NCBI GenBank assembly: GCA_913046805.1
Contig: CAJWTA010000006.1
Span: 1 to 26,582 of the forward strand
Direction: 5' to 3'
Length of the DNA stretch: 26,582 bases
From: an uncultured Fidelibacterota bacterium
Lineage (GTDB): Bacteria > Marinisomatota > Marinisomatia > Marinisomatales > TCS55
Translations under genes and position numbers: made by a program
The notes under the pieces: generated by a model
Told to the model about the DNA's origin: nothing
Database searches by the model: none
What the model saw: only the letters and a program-made list of their open reading frames with translations
Shown here: one piece after another, positions 1-7,355 of the stretch
Numbering within the stretch: the first letter of the stretch is position 1
How the letters are laid out: every line of letters begins with the position of its first letter

Positions 1-55
1 AACTCACGACCAATGGCTTAAAAGGCCACTGCTCTACCAACTGAGCTACCGGCTC
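1..55 (-). tRNA. tRNA-Lys (anticodon TTT), 3' part cut by window edge
   Basis: Read on the minus strand from 55, the sequence gives a 7-nt acceptor strand (GAGCCGG), TA at positions 8-9, a D arm with GCTC/GAGC stem and AGTTGGTA loop, and a 5-bp anticodon stem closing the loop CTTTTAA. The anticodon is therefore TTT, which reads AAA/AAG lysine codons. The variable loop and first T-arm bases follow, and the rest lies outside the window. It is 84 nt downstream of queF on the same strand. tRNA-Lys(UUU) is a known substrate class of MnmA 2-thiouridylase, encoded at 7866-8945. Partial because of the window edge, not degeneration. Confidence 0.93.
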
Positions 56-71
56 GCCGATATTTTTTACG

Positions 72-102
72 TATATAGTTCTTTGACAAAAAAGAGTTCC
101 AA
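72..102 (-). promoter_or_regulatory. Candidate promoter for tRNA-Lys
   Basis: On the minus strand, TTGGAA (102-97) and TATATA (77-72) are separated by 19 nt. Transcription would start near 65, about ten bases before the tRNA 5' end at 55. The gap 56-139 between queF and the tRNA holds nothing else I can support. Weak call: the spacer is long, and the tRNA could instead be co-transcribed with queF. Confidence 0.3.
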
Positions 103-139
103 AATTAACTAATTTGAATTGTGTTTCATACCAAAAATA

Positions 140-529
140 CTAATCAATTTTACCCTCGATACAGGTCGTATCAAACCCACCACGCGTGTTATAAATACTT
201 GTTACTTTTATCTTTTCAGTTTGAAGAACATCTTTCAAATCATCATGTATTCTCTTTGTAGCGCCTTCTTGATATATGCCAACATTTCTAAAGCTGATAA
301 AATAGTACTTCAAGGATTTTAGTTCGATGCATTTACCACCAGTCGGGTAGTATTCTATTTTAATATAAGCTAGATCAGGTAATCCACTGAAAGGGCATAC
401 CGCGCTAAACTCATCGGTTTCAGTCATTATGTATTGATTCGGACTTTCAAAATTAAATGTCTCAAGAAAGTCGGAATTAATCTGATCCTCATCAGTAAAT
501 TCAAAATATTTTCCTTCAGCTTTAGCCAT
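140..529 (-). CDS. queF: NADPH-dependent 7-cyano-7-deazaguanine (preQ0) reductase, QueF type I
   Basis: Reduces the nitrile of preQ0 to the amine preQ1 with NADPH, a step of queuosine synthesis in the cytoplasm. The 129-aa length fits the short, single-domain (type I) QueF family. Visible hallmarks are the catalytic cysteine in [11 protein letters not shown] (Cys45, with Asp52) and the QueF motif ELKSLKYY at residues 69-76, which binds NADPH. The ATG at 529 has a strong Shine-Dalgarno (AGAGGA) lying inside the end of queD. The two genes overlap by 8 nt, so translation is probably coupled. Last gene of queC-queE-queD-queF, so all preQ1 steps after GTP cyclohydrolase are in one operon. Confidence 0.95.
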   Translation of the reverse strand: MAKAEGKYFEFTDEDQINSDFLETFNFESPNQYIMTETDEFSAVCPFSGLPDLAYIKIEYYPTGGKCIELKSLKYYFISFRNVGIYQEGATKRIHDDLKDVLQTEKIKVTSIYNTRGGFDTTCIEGKID

Positions 530-884
530 TTTTTCCTCTATATATACATCCCGATGAACAGGTTTCTTTTATTTCGATTGAAGTTAAATACGTTAATTCT
601 TTCTTTAGCTTTTCCCATATCCACTTAGCTATATTTTCACTGGTTGGATTTTCAAGCCCTTGCACATCATTTAAATAGTTATGATCTAGTTGATCGTAAA
701 TAGGTTTAAAGACTTTTTTTATATCAGCAAAGTCTTGTACCCATCCTGTTTCTTTATCTATAGGACCATCTACTGTAATTCTTACAAGAAAAGAGTGCCC
801 ATGAAGCCTTTTGCATTTATGATCATCTGGTAAGTTTGGAAGAAGATGCGCTGCCTCAAATGTTATGTCTTTATATATTTCCAT
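522..884 (-). CDS. queD: 6-carboxy-5,6,7,8-tetrahydropterin synthase, QueD
   Basis: Converts 7,8-dihydroneopterin triphosphate to 6-carboxytetrahydropterin, an early step to preQ0. It is a 120-aa member of the PTPS/QueD family. The zinc ligands are His13 (FEAAH) and His28/His30 (RLHGH), the catalytic cysteine is Cys24 in CKRLHGH, His68 lies in LDHNYLN, and a glutamate near 107 fits the substrate-binding position. The Cys-x3-His spacing (C24, H28) is the QueD form rather than that of eukaryotic PTPS. It begins 8 nt after the queE stop and overlaps queF by 8 nt. An AGG-type ribosome site overlaps the queE stop. Confidence 0.95.
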   Translation of the reverse strand: MEIYKDITFEAAHLLPNLPDDHKCKRLHGHSFLVRITVDGPIDKETGWVQDFADIKKVFKPIYDQLDHNYLNDVQGLENPTSENIAKWIWEKLKKELTYLTSIEIKETCSSGCIYRGKNG

Positions 885-892
885 TTATTTGC

Positions 893-1525
893 CTAGGGTA
901 TCCCTATAAATTTATGGGTTTGAAGGCTTAGCCTCCAACTGGGATGTTTGTGGCAATATTTTATGGCCTTTTCTGTATTTTCTTTTTGTTTTTCATTATC
1001 CATAGGCTGCAACGAAAAGTGATCAAACTTTAATTTTTCATATTGTAAAGGATCAACTCCTTTTTGTGGATAAACTAACTTCAACTCGTTGCCTTCCGTT
1101 ATTCGTAACTCCTTACCTGCTTTTGGACTTACACAAATCCAATCAATATTTTTTGGAGCTTTGACGGTTCCATTCGTTTCAACAGCAATTTTGAAGCTCT
1201 TTAAATGCAACGCTTCAATTAGACTTTCATTGAGTTGGAGAAGTGGTTCGCCGCCTGTAAAAACAACAAATTTATTTATATTTGAATTTGAGGGCCAATG
1301 AGATACGATTTTTTTAGTCAGTTCAGTTGCAGTACGAAACTTTCCACCACCCGGCCCATCTGTTCCAATGAAATCGGTATCACAAAAATTGCAGATGGCA
1401 TTCTCGCGATCTTCTTCGTGCCCTGACCATAAATTACATCCTGTAAATCTAACAAAAACTGCAGCTCGCCCTGAATGAAAACCTTCACCTTGAATTGTAT
1501 AGTAGATCTCTTTAACTGTGTACAT
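893..1525 (-). CDS. queE: 7-carboxy-7-deazaguanine synthase (radical SAM), QueE
   Basis: Radical SAM enzyme that rearranges 6-carboxytetrahydropterin to 7-carboxy-7-deazaguanine. The N-terminus has the family signature (IQGEGFHSGR, residues 11-20). The [4Fe-4S] cysteines are C30, C45 and C48, a CX14CX2C arrangement instead of the usual CX3CX2C. Such an expanded cluster loop is known in some QueE enzymes, such as that of Burkholderia multivorans. TGGEPLLQ (about 90-97) is the GGE motif for SAM binding. The protein is 210 aa and ends in the typical QTHKFIGIP. Its ATG shares one base with the queC stop (TAATG), indicating translational coupling. Confidence 0.95.
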   Translation of the reverse strand: MYTVKEIYYTIQGEGFHSGRAAVFVRFTGCNLWSGHEEDRENAICNFCDTDFIGTDGPGGGKFRTATELTKKIVSHWPSNSNINKFVVFTGGEPLLQLNESLIEALHLKSFKIAVETNGTVKAPKNIDWICVSPKAGKELRITEGNELKLVYPQKGVDPLQYEKLKFDHFSLQPMDNEKQKENTEKAIKYCHKHPSWRLSLQTHKFIGIP

Positions 1526-2211
1526 TAGACTGCATATTGAATCGGGTCAGCAATGTTAGTTTTTTTAAACCCTTCTTTTCGAAGAGTACACGCATCGCAC
1601 AAACCGCAGGATATACCTGTTGGGTCTGGATCATAGCACGAATGTGTCACGCTGTAATCAACGTCAAGTTCAATTCCTTTTTCAATGATCTCTTTTTTAC
1701 TTAAATCAATTAACGGCGTATGAATTTTAATGTGTGATTTTCCTTCTACTCCCGCTTTGGTGGCAAGATTTGACATTGCTTCAAATGATTCGATGTATTC
1801 GGGTCTGCAGTCAGGATATCCGCTATAATCCAATGCATTTACGCCAATAAAAATATTTTGAGATTTAATTGTTTCTGCATAAGCTAAAGCAAAGGAAAGA
1901 AATATTGTATTTCGAGCCGGTACGTATGTTATAGGGATTTTATCCTTATTTGTAATATCCTTACTATTTTTTGGAACGTCAATATTATCTGTTAAAGCAG
2001 ATCCACCAAAAGCGCGTAAATCAATATCCATAATTACATGGTCCTCAACTTGAAATAATTGAGCACATTCCTTTGCAGCGCCAATTTCAAATTCGTGACG
2101 TTGTCCATATCTAAAAGATAGCGCATATAAACTATAATTTTTTGATTTAGCAATGGCGAGACATGTGGTGGAATCCAGACCACCGGATAATAGTATTACG
2201 GCTTTTTTCAT
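1525..2211 (-). CDS. queC: 7-cyano-7-deazaguanine synthase, QueC
   Basis: ATP-dependent conversion of 7-carboxy-7-deazaguanine to preQ0. The PP-loop SGGLDSTT is at residues 9-16, and the C-terminal zinc site is Cys192, Cys202, Cys205 and Cys208 (SCGLCDAC). At 228 aa it has the normal length. First of the four que genes, starting 41 nt after the aminotransferase stop. The intervening 2212-2251 shows no preQ1 riboswitch, only a weak AT-rich inverted repeat (ATATCT/AGATAT) and no clear ribosome site. The operon could start here or read through from the aminotransferase. Confidence 0.95.
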   Translation of the reverse strand: MKKAVILLSGGLDSTTCLAIAKSKNYSLYALSFRYGQRHEFEIGAAKECAQLFQVEDHVIMDIDLRAFGGSALTDNIDVPKNSKDITNKDKIPITYVPARNTIFLSFALAYAETIKSQNIFIGVNALDYSGYPDCRPEYIESFEAMSNLATKAGVEGKSHIKIHTPLIDLSKKEIIEKGIELDVDYSVTHSCYDPDPTGISCGLCDACTLRKEGFKKTNIADPIQYAV

Positions 2212-2251
2212 TAATTCAGAGGTAGCTATATATCTAGATAACAGATATCTA

Positions 2252-3553
2252 TCACGAATCTATGCCATTTTTTATAATACTTTCCATCGCATCAGCAAAT
2301 CTATCAATCTCTTCAATAGTTGTATAAACATGAGGAGTTACCCTGCATCCGGTAAACTCAGGATGATTAATTGCGACAACAAAGATTTTATATTTATTCC
2401 ACAGCTCTTTTGCTACAGCAGATGTGTCTAAGCCCTTTATTTCAACAGTGGCTATAGCGCACCCCTTACCAGGTTTTAGGCTTGTGTGAAGTCTAATTCG
2501 ATCATTTTTTATCAGTCTTTTTGCCCAACGATCTCTTAAATAAATCAGTCTTTCTTCCTTATTCTTGCTTCCAATTCCTTGATGAAATGTAAGGGCATCA
2601 CCAATAGCTATCTTATTAGGGCAGGGGTGTGTGCCAATTTCTTCAAATTTTCTGATATCACCAGTTGCACATTCGCCAGGAGCTTGCAATGGCCAAAGAT
2701 CAGCTATCTTATCTTTACGGACATAAAGCATTCCTGTACCAAAGGGAGCTGAGAGCCACTTGTGTAAACTTGTTGCGTAGTAGTCGCAGTCCAGATCTTT
2801 TACAGTGAAATCGAAATGAGCAAATGTGTGGGCGCCATCAACGATCACCGGTATATTATATTTTCGCGCCATTTTAACAACTTTTTTCACAGGAAGTATC
2901 TGGCCAGTGATATTGATCATATGGCACATGAGTATCATTTTTGTTTTAGGGGTAATATTTTTTTCGAATAATTTTACAATTTCATTATCGTTTTCTGCAG
3001 GTATGGGAATTTTAAACTGTTTCATTACGATTCCATCACGGCATTCACGCTGCTTGAATGTATTTATCATTCTTCCGTAGTCTTGTGTAGTGGTCAGAAC
3101 TTCGTCCCCAGGATTAAGATCAATACCATTTTGACATATTTGAAGGCTTTCAGAGGCATTTCTTGTCAGAGCAATTTCTTCTGTGTCGCAATCAAAAAAT
3201 CTAGCCATTCTTTTTCTGACAGTTTCCTTTTGGGGTTCTAAAATTCGCCACATGGAATAAGCGGGACTAGTATTAGAAAAATCTAAATATCTTTTTAAGG
3301 CATTTTGAACTACGGCAGGAGAGGGGCTTACACCGCCATTGTTCAAATTGATCAAGCCGCGATCTGCAGTATATCCTTGTTGAATTTCTCGCCAATAACT
3401 CTCGTTTCGTGCAATAGATTTTGGGTCACCTTGTATGCCCTCAACAGACTTAAGCGCTTTTGCCATTAACGTTGGTTTTGCTAAGACTATTGATGCAGCG
3501 GCAGCAGGTTTAGCAATAGATCCTAAAAATTGTCTTCTGTCTAATTTATTCAT
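2252..3553 (-). CDS. Tat-exported class V aminotransferase (isopenicillin-N-epimerase/cysteine-desulfurase-like fold)
   Basis: A 433-aa PLP enzyme of the class V aminotransferase superfamily. The PLP lysine is in ATSLHKWLSAPFGTG (Lys265), preceded by the cofactor aspartate and histidine in VDGAHTF (Asp239). The N-terminus is a twin-arginine signal: DRRQFLGS (Arg6-Arg7), then an Ala-rich hydrophobic stretch to about residue 30. I use the ATG at 3553 because GGAG lies 5 nt upstream and it places the twin arginines near the N-terminus; an in-frame ATG at 3604 would add 17 residues. It lacks the conserved cysteine loop of IscS/SufS, so cysteine desulfuration is not supported. Substrate unknown. 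The fold matches isopenicillin N epimerase-type proteins, many of which carry Tat signals. Export implies PLP loading before translocation. Confidence 0.88.
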   Translation of the reverse strand: MNKLDRRQFLGSIAKPAAAASIVLAKPTLMAKALKSVEGIQGDPKSIARNESYWREIQQGYTADRGLINLNNGGVSPSPAVVQNALKRYLDFSNTSPAYSMWRILEPQKETVRKRMARFFDCDTEEIALTRNASESLQICQNGIDLNPGDEVLTTTQDYGRMINTFKQRECRDGIVMKQFKIPIPAENDNEIVKLFEKNITPKTKMILMCHMINITGQILPVKKVVKMARKYNIPVIVDGAHTFAHFDFTVKDLDCDYYATSLHKWLSAPFGTGMLYVRKDKIADLWPLQAPGECATGDIRKFEEIGTHPCPNKIAIGDALTFHQGIGSKNKEERLIYLRDRWAKRLIKNDRIRLHTSLKPGKGCAIATVEIKGLDTSAVAKELWNKYKIFVVAINHPEFTGCRVTPHVYTTIEEIDRFADAMESIIKNGIDS

Positions 3554-3558
3554 ACAAG

Positions 3559-3562
3559 CTCC
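3559..3562 (-). promoter_or_regulatory. Ribosome binding site deciding the aminotransferase start
   Basis: Minus-strand GGAG ends 5 nt before the ATG at 3553. It favours this start over the in-frame ATG at 3604, which has no such site and would bury the twin-arginine motif. Confidence 0.6.
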
Positions 3563-3658
3563 ATGGTTAAGGTAGAGTTTACTATACGAAATCAAAGAAG
3601 TCAAACTAGGGTAAATTAATAATGTCTACAATTTTTTTTAATTTTTACATATTCTTTC

Positions 3659-3688
3659 TTGCCTTCAATTTTTTTCTACATTTATATT
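3659..3688 (+). promoter_or_regulatory. Candidate promoter before the structured element upstream of tmRNA
   Basis: TTGCCT (3659-3664) and TATATT (3683-3688) are separated by 18 nt, a plausible sigma-70-type pair. Transcription would start at about 3695, at the 5' foot of the hairpin at 3693-3738. It could drive a small RNA, or a tmRNA precursor if the terminator at 3754-3793 is read through. The rest of 3554-3692 shows T-rich tracts and nothing else. Confidence 0.35.
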
Positions 3689-3692
3689 GGAG

Positions 3693-3793
3693 AGCCTCTT
3701 TTGGCAGAATTCGGTATTGAATTCAAACTAAAGAGGCTGGCAAGTAAAAAAGTAATAAGGCTCTGGGTTGGCGTTCGGAGCCTTATTTTTTTT
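3693..3793 (+). ncRNA. Candidate small structured RNA (two hairpins, second an intrinsic terminator)
   Basis: A perfect 9-bp stem (3693-3701 with 3730-3738, AGCCTCTTT/AAAGAGGCT) encloses a 5x5 internal loop and an inner 6-bp stem made of two GAATTC copies (3707-3712 and 3719-3724) with a GGTATT loop. Fifteen bases later comes a 10-bp terminator hairpin with eight T. Promoter-like boxes end at 3688. Together these outline a transcript of roughly 100 nt ending just 13 nt before the tmRNA. No known RNA family was recognised. It may instead be a leader or attenuator of tmRNA. There is no convincing reading frame. Confidence 0.4.
3754..3793 (+). terminator. Rho-independent terminator
   Basis: The 10-bp stem AATAAGGCTC (3754-3763) pairs with GAGCCTTATT (3778-3787) around a 14-nt loop, and the right arm runs into eight T (3786-3793). 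On the minus strand the stem is followed by a T-rich stretch (ACTTTTTTACTT), so it may work in both directions. If so, it could end marC-side transcription that runs antisense through tmRNA. On the plus strand it would end the candidate small RNA starting near 3695. Confidence 0.7.
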
Positions 3794-3806
3794 GTTATTT
3801 GACAAT

Positions 3807-4152
3807 GGGGGCGATCGGTTTCGACGGAATATGCATCTTTCTAAATGGCATGTCGAGTCCCAATATCTCGTAAAAAATTGGAAAAACCATAAATGCCGAT
3901 AACGGCTACATGGCCGCTGCTTAAGTAAGTGGCCCATCCTTAGTTAAGAATGCTCATGGCTTTACTAAAGGGTGTCAAATTAATGAGCTGGTTCTGATTG
4001 AGTCTGCGATATCAGAATAAGAAATTAGCAGACTGTGATGGCAATAGTCGCGTCTGCAGGACAGTTGTAATCAAGAATAATCTGTAAGACTAAGCATGTA
4101 GATATTTCTTTAGATTCTATTTCGGACGGGAGTTCGATTCTCCCCGCCTCCA
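3807..4152 (+). ncRNA. ssrA: Transfer-messenger RNA (tmRNA), one-piece
   Basis: Rescues stalled ribosomes and tags the incomplete peptide for proteolysis. The 5' end GGGGGCG pairs with the 3' CGCCTCC to form a 7-bp acceptor stem with discriminator A at 4152. The 5' part contains the tmRNA consensus (TTTCGACGG), and the 3' part the conserved GACTAAGCATGTAGA segment and a T arm (GGGAG-TTCGATT-CTCCC). The mRNA-like part reads ADNGYMAAA from the GCC at 3895 to the TAA at 3922-3924; the resume codon follows TAAAT, like TAGTC before GCA in E. coli. The next bases are CTA, so the terminal CCA is not encoded. Length is 346 nt, normal for one-piece tmRNA. No terminator is visible between it and the convergent marC stop at 4159. 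Confidence 0.96.
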
Positions 4153-4158
4153 CTAAAT

Positions 4159-4803
4159 TCAAAATCTATTGATAATGGTTTCCAGTCCATTAATTATAAA
4201 TTGAACAGCAATGACCATTAGAATTAATCCCATCATCCTCTCAATAACTCGCATACCAGCTATCCCAATTTTTTTTGCAAGCAAGTTCCCTGCTCGCAGT
4301 ATCCAATAAAACAAACCCATAGTTATAATTACAGATATAAGCAATGTTACTACACTGTAATCACTGGGACCTTTTCCTGATAATATGACAACGCCGGTTA
4401 TTGCACCAGGTCCCGTAATCAAGGGTACCCCGATCGGACTTATTGCTAGCTCTTCACCGTCCTTGAACTCATCTCTTTCGGTTTGTGTGGTTCTAGATCT
4501 TCCAACTTGAGCATCCAACATTCTAAGGCCGCTTCTAAAAAAAATTATTCCACCCATAATTTGGAAAGCTTCTACCGTAATACCATAGAACCTAAAAATA
4601 AAGGAACCTAGAAGAGTAAAAACAATTAAGACAATGGACCCAGTTATTATTCCTTTTCTTGCAATTTTAGCTTGGTCCTTGTTGGGAAAGCTTTCAGTCA
4701 TCGCAGCAAAAATTGGCGTTATACCTAAGGGGTTTACAACAGTAAACAAAGTTGACATGCAAAATGCCAAGTATTGGATTTCGGTATTTAAATAATCACT
4801 CAA
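4159..4803 (-). CDS. marC: MarC family inner-membrane protein
   Basis: A 214-aa integral membrane protein of the MarC/UPF0056 family, of unsettled function (the old multiple-antibiotic-resistance link is not well supported). About six hydrophobic segments are visible, with the family-typical TVVNPLGITPIF near residues 21-32 and the second-half repeat SPIGVPLITGPGAITG. The start is TTG at 4803, directly after the argS stop (TAG-TTG). A GGAG 9 nt upstream, within argS, supports it, and the next Met (residue 16) would cut the first membrane segment. Last gene of the minus-strand run; its stop lies 6 nt from the tmRNA 3' end on the opposite strand. Confidence 0.9.
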   Translation of the reverse strand: MSDYLNTEIQYLAFCMSTLFTVVNPLGITPIFAAMTESFPNKDQAKIARKGIITGSIVLIVFTLLGSFIFRFYGITVEAFQIMGGIIFFRSGLRMLDAQVGRSRTTQTERDEFKDGEELAISPIGVPLITGPGAITGVVILSGKGPSDYSVVTLLISVIITMGLFYWILRAGNLLAKKIGIAGMRVIERMMGLILMVIAVQFIINGLETIINRF

Positions 4804-6423
4804 CTACATTTTCTCCGGCGCATTAATACCAAGTATTTTTAAACCACCCCTTAGAACCTTTCTTGCTGCATTTGAAAGAGCAATTCGAGCCAAGGTTACT
4901 TCTTCATTCTCCGTTATTATTCTGCAACTTGCATAATACTTATGAAATTTTGTAGCAACTTCTTGAAGGTAGTTCGCGATTACTTGAGGCTCTAATAATT
5001 CAAGTGCAGTCAAAACAGTATTTGGGAAAAGTTCTAGTTGTTTTAAAAGACTGATTTCAGATTCGTGTGTAAGATAATTTGGATCATATTTCTTCCAGTC
5101 TTTACCTTCTTTTTCAGTTCTGTTAATTATATTACAGATTCTAGCATGTGCATATTGTAGATAATATACCGGATTTTTATCCGATTGATCTGCTGCTAAA
5201 TCCAAATCAAAGTTTAAATGTGTATTGATTCCTCGCATTACAAAAAAATATCGAACCACATCAACACCGACCTCATCTATCAGGTTGTCTAAAGAAATAA
5301 ACGTAGCTTTTCTTGTAGACATTTTAATTTTTTCGCCCCCTCTTAAAAGAGTTACAAATTGATATAGTAAAACTTTTATGTGGTTAGTTTGAAGACCTAA
5401 AGCATCCAGAGCTAAAATTACATCTGGATATGTATCCATATGGTCTGCACCAAAGACATCAACAATTAAATCAAATTTCCGCTCGACTTTATTTCTATGA
5501 TATGCGGTATCGGGAAGTCTATATGTTGGTTCCCCTGTGCTTTTAATAAAAACCCTATCTTGCTCTTTTCCTAGTGTGGTGGTCTTGAACCACGTCGCAC
5601 CGTCTTTTTCGTATAGTAAATTTTTTGATTTAAGGTCAGTTAGAAGTTTTTCAATATCACCGTTATCGTAAAAAGTTTTTTCATTTGAGAATTCATCAAA
5701 GTCTATACCCAATACTTTTAATGAGTTTTTAATATTCTGAAACATCTTTTCTTCAGGAACGCTTTTAAACACAGAATCACTAGATACAAGATCTTTGCCA
5801 AATTTATCAATAATCTCTTGTGCGATATCGTTTATATATTGGCCTTCATAACCATCCTCTGGAAAATCAAAAGGTTTGTCAAGTCTCTCAAAATATCTAG
5901 CCTCAACGGATTTACTTAATATCCTCATTTGCCTTCCAGCATTATTGAAATAATATTCTCTGGTTACTTTAAATCGATTCCATTCAAGAATATTAGAAAC
6001 AACATCTCCTAGGATTGCATTTCTTCCATGTCCTACTGTTAAGGGTCCTGTGGGGTTTGCGCTTACGAATTCAACATTAGCAGTTTTGTTTTGACCGACA
6101 TTGCTTTTGCCAAAATCATTATCATTTAAAATGTCATTCAAGATTTTGTAATAATATTTTGCAGAAATTTTAAAATTAATAAAACCAGGTTCAGTTATAG
6201 AAATTTTTTCAAAAATTGTATTAGATAAGATTATTTCCGATTTTATTTTCTCGGCAATTTCAATCGGACTTTTCTTGCTAAGCTTTCCCAAAACTAAAGG
6301 GATACTTGATGAAAAGTCGCCAAATTTAGGGTTTTTACTTTTAGATACCTGTATATCTATATCAGAATAACCTAATTTTGTAAGTGTATTTTTTAAATCA
6401 CCTATGATTTTTTTAATTATCAT
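4804..6423 (-). CDS. argS: Arginyl-tRNA synthetase
   Basis: Class I aminoacyl-tRNA synthetase charging tRNA-Arg with arginine. At 539 aa it is near family length. The N-terminal tRNA-recognition domain is followed by NPTGPLTVGHGRNA, containing the HIGH equivalent at about 130-133, and by KMSTR (367-371), the KMSKS loop. The C-terminal alpha-helical DALR anticodon-binding domain spans about 420-539. The ATG at 6423 overlaps the end of rsfS by 11 nt, and the stop abuts the TTG start of marC. There is only a weak ribosome site, so expression is probably coupled to rsfS. Confidence 0.97.
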   Translation of the reverse strand: MIIKKIIGDLKNTLTKLGYSDIDIQVSKSKNPKFGDFSSSIPLVLGKLSKKSPIEIAEKIKSEIILSNTIFEKISITEPGFINFKISAKYYYKILNDILNDNDFGKSNVGQNKTANVEFVSANPTGPLTVGHGRNAILGDVVSNILEWNRFKVTREYYFNNAGRQMRILSKSVEARYFERLDKPFDFPEDGYEGQYINDIAQEIIDKFGKDLVSSDSVFKSVPEEKMFQNIKNSLKVLGIDFDEFSNEKTFYDNGDIEKLLTDLKSKNLLYEKDGATWFKTTTLGKEQDRVFIKSTGEPTYRLPDTAYHRNKVERKFDLIVDVFGADHMDTYPDVILALDALGLQTNHIKVLLYQFVTLLRGGEKIKMSTRKATFISLDNLIDEVGVDVVRYFFVMRGINTHLNFDLDLAADQSDKNPVYYLQYAHARICNIINRTEKEGKDWKKYDPNYLTHESEISLLKQLELFPNTVLTALELLEPQVIANYLQEVATKFHKYYASCRIITENEEVTLARIALSNAARKVLRGGLKILGINAPEKM

Positions 6424-6781
6424 CTTCGCTGTAGGTTTTTATTTTAGCGTCACCCCAAAGTTTCTCTAGATTATAATAATCACGTTCAATCGTTTTAAAG
6501 ATATGAACAACCACATCAATGTAATCTAAAATTATCCAGTTCATTTTTTCAAAGCCCTCTGTTCTTGTAGGCTTTGTTGGCGTATTTTTTCTGATATTAT
6601 CTGCAATGGCTTTTACTTGTATATCTGTATCTGCGGAGCATATCAGAAAATGATCGGTAACTGATGTGAGATCTTTTAAGTCTATACTAATCACTCGTTC
6701 TGCTTTTTTATCGATAGCAAGATTAGCGATAGTTTTAGCAAGATTGTGTGAAGTAATATTATCAGTAGGCACTGATATCAA
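6413..6781 (-). CDS. rsfS: Ribosomal silencing factor RsfS
   Basis: Binds ribosomal protein uL14 on the 50S subunit and blocks subunit joining in slow growth. The 122-aa protein shows the DUF143/Iojap features: DLTSVTDHFLICSADTDIQVKAI near 36-58, then GFEKMNWIILDYIDVVVHIF and the closing YYNLEKLWGDA. The assigned start is TTG (6781), one base after the preceding TAG stop; an alternative GTG lies three codons further in. Neither has a clear ribosome site, so translation likely depends on the upstream gene. It sits between the LytR_C protein and argS. Confidence 0.94.
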   Translation of the reverse strand: MISVPTDNITSHNLAKTIANLAIDKKAERVISIDLKDLTSVTDHFLICSADTDIQVKAIADNIRKNTPTKPTRTEGFEKMNWIILDYIDVVVHIFKTIERDYYNLEKLWGDAKIKTYSEDDN

Positions 6782-6782
6782 A

Positions 6783-7355
6783 CTAATTGTTTAAATAAGA
6801 TTTGACAGTATTGATAGTATTAAAATCTTTTCCAATTATTAGTGTGACATCAACATCAGATTCTGGATCAATGGATACCATAACTTGATTTGTGTTTTTG
6901 GTGTCAAATTTCAATGCGTCAGCAACGTATTTTAATCCATCAGTATTTTCATTTCGCTGAATGATTATGGTGTTGGTATAATCAAAGTTATCCGCATTTT
7001 CAGAGCGTACAACATCGACTCTTTTATCGCGTAAGAATTCAGAAAACCTAGCCGCAACACCTGGCTCACCGCAACCATTAAGAATTTCTACTTCAATATC
7101 TAGAACAGGGTTGGCTTCATAAATTTCTGTGGCCAGTTTGGGTGCTTCATTGCTCGAAGGAAAGGAAACGGGTCTTATGGGGATTCCAGTTTGAGTTTGC
7201 CTATTAGAGAAAGAAAAAATAAATGCAAACAAAAGAACAGACATAACACCAATACCAGCATTTATGATTCCCATTTGTTTCGCTTTTTTGGTTTTTGATT
7301 TTTTCTTCCGGTTCAAATTGAATCGGGATGATTTGCTTGAGCTGTATTTAGCCAC
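6783..7355 (-). CDS. LytR C-terminal domain (LytR_C) membrane-anchored protein
   Basis: A 190-aa protein with a Lys/Arg-rich cytoplasmic N-terminus (residues 1-28), one transmembrane segment (about 29-49) and an external C-terminal domain. The domain, from about 85 to 188, has the LytR_C pattern: VEILNGCGEPGVAARFSEFL, a central FDYTNTIIIQRN strand, and the closing VTLIIGKDF. LytR_C domains occur in cell-envelope proteins and their exact role is unknown; the LCP transferase domain is absent here. The start is GTG at 7355, sharing a base with the previous TAG stop (TAGTG). Its place just before rsfS suggests co-expression with growth-linked functions. Confidence 0.85.
   Translation of the reverse strand: MAKYSSSKSSRFNLNRKKKSKTKKAKQMGIINAGIGVMSVLLFAFIFSFSNRQTQTGIPIRPVSFPSSNEAPKLATEIYEANPVLDIEVEILNGCGEPGVAARFSEFLRDKRVDVVRSENADNFDYTNTIIIQRNENTDGLKYVADALKFDTKNTNQVMVSIDPESDVDVTLIIGKDFNTINTVKSYLNN

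Noticed and set aside
83..111. Plus-strand TTGACA with a TAACTA 17 nt later
   Set aside because: It would only drive antisense into queF and no gene follows on that strand.
2212..2251. preQ1 riboswitch before queC
   Set aside because: No aptamer pattern (C-rich loop, A-rich tail pairing) seen; only a weak ATATCT/AGATAT repeat without a T run.
3581..3604. TTGACT and TATAGT as an aminotransferase promoter
   Set aside because: Spacing is only 12 nt, too short for a sigma-70 promoter, although the boxes are good individually.
3728..3937. Minus-strand open frame of 69 codons
   Set aside because: It lies across the terminator and the tmRNA 5' half, so it is an artefact of RNA-gene sequence.
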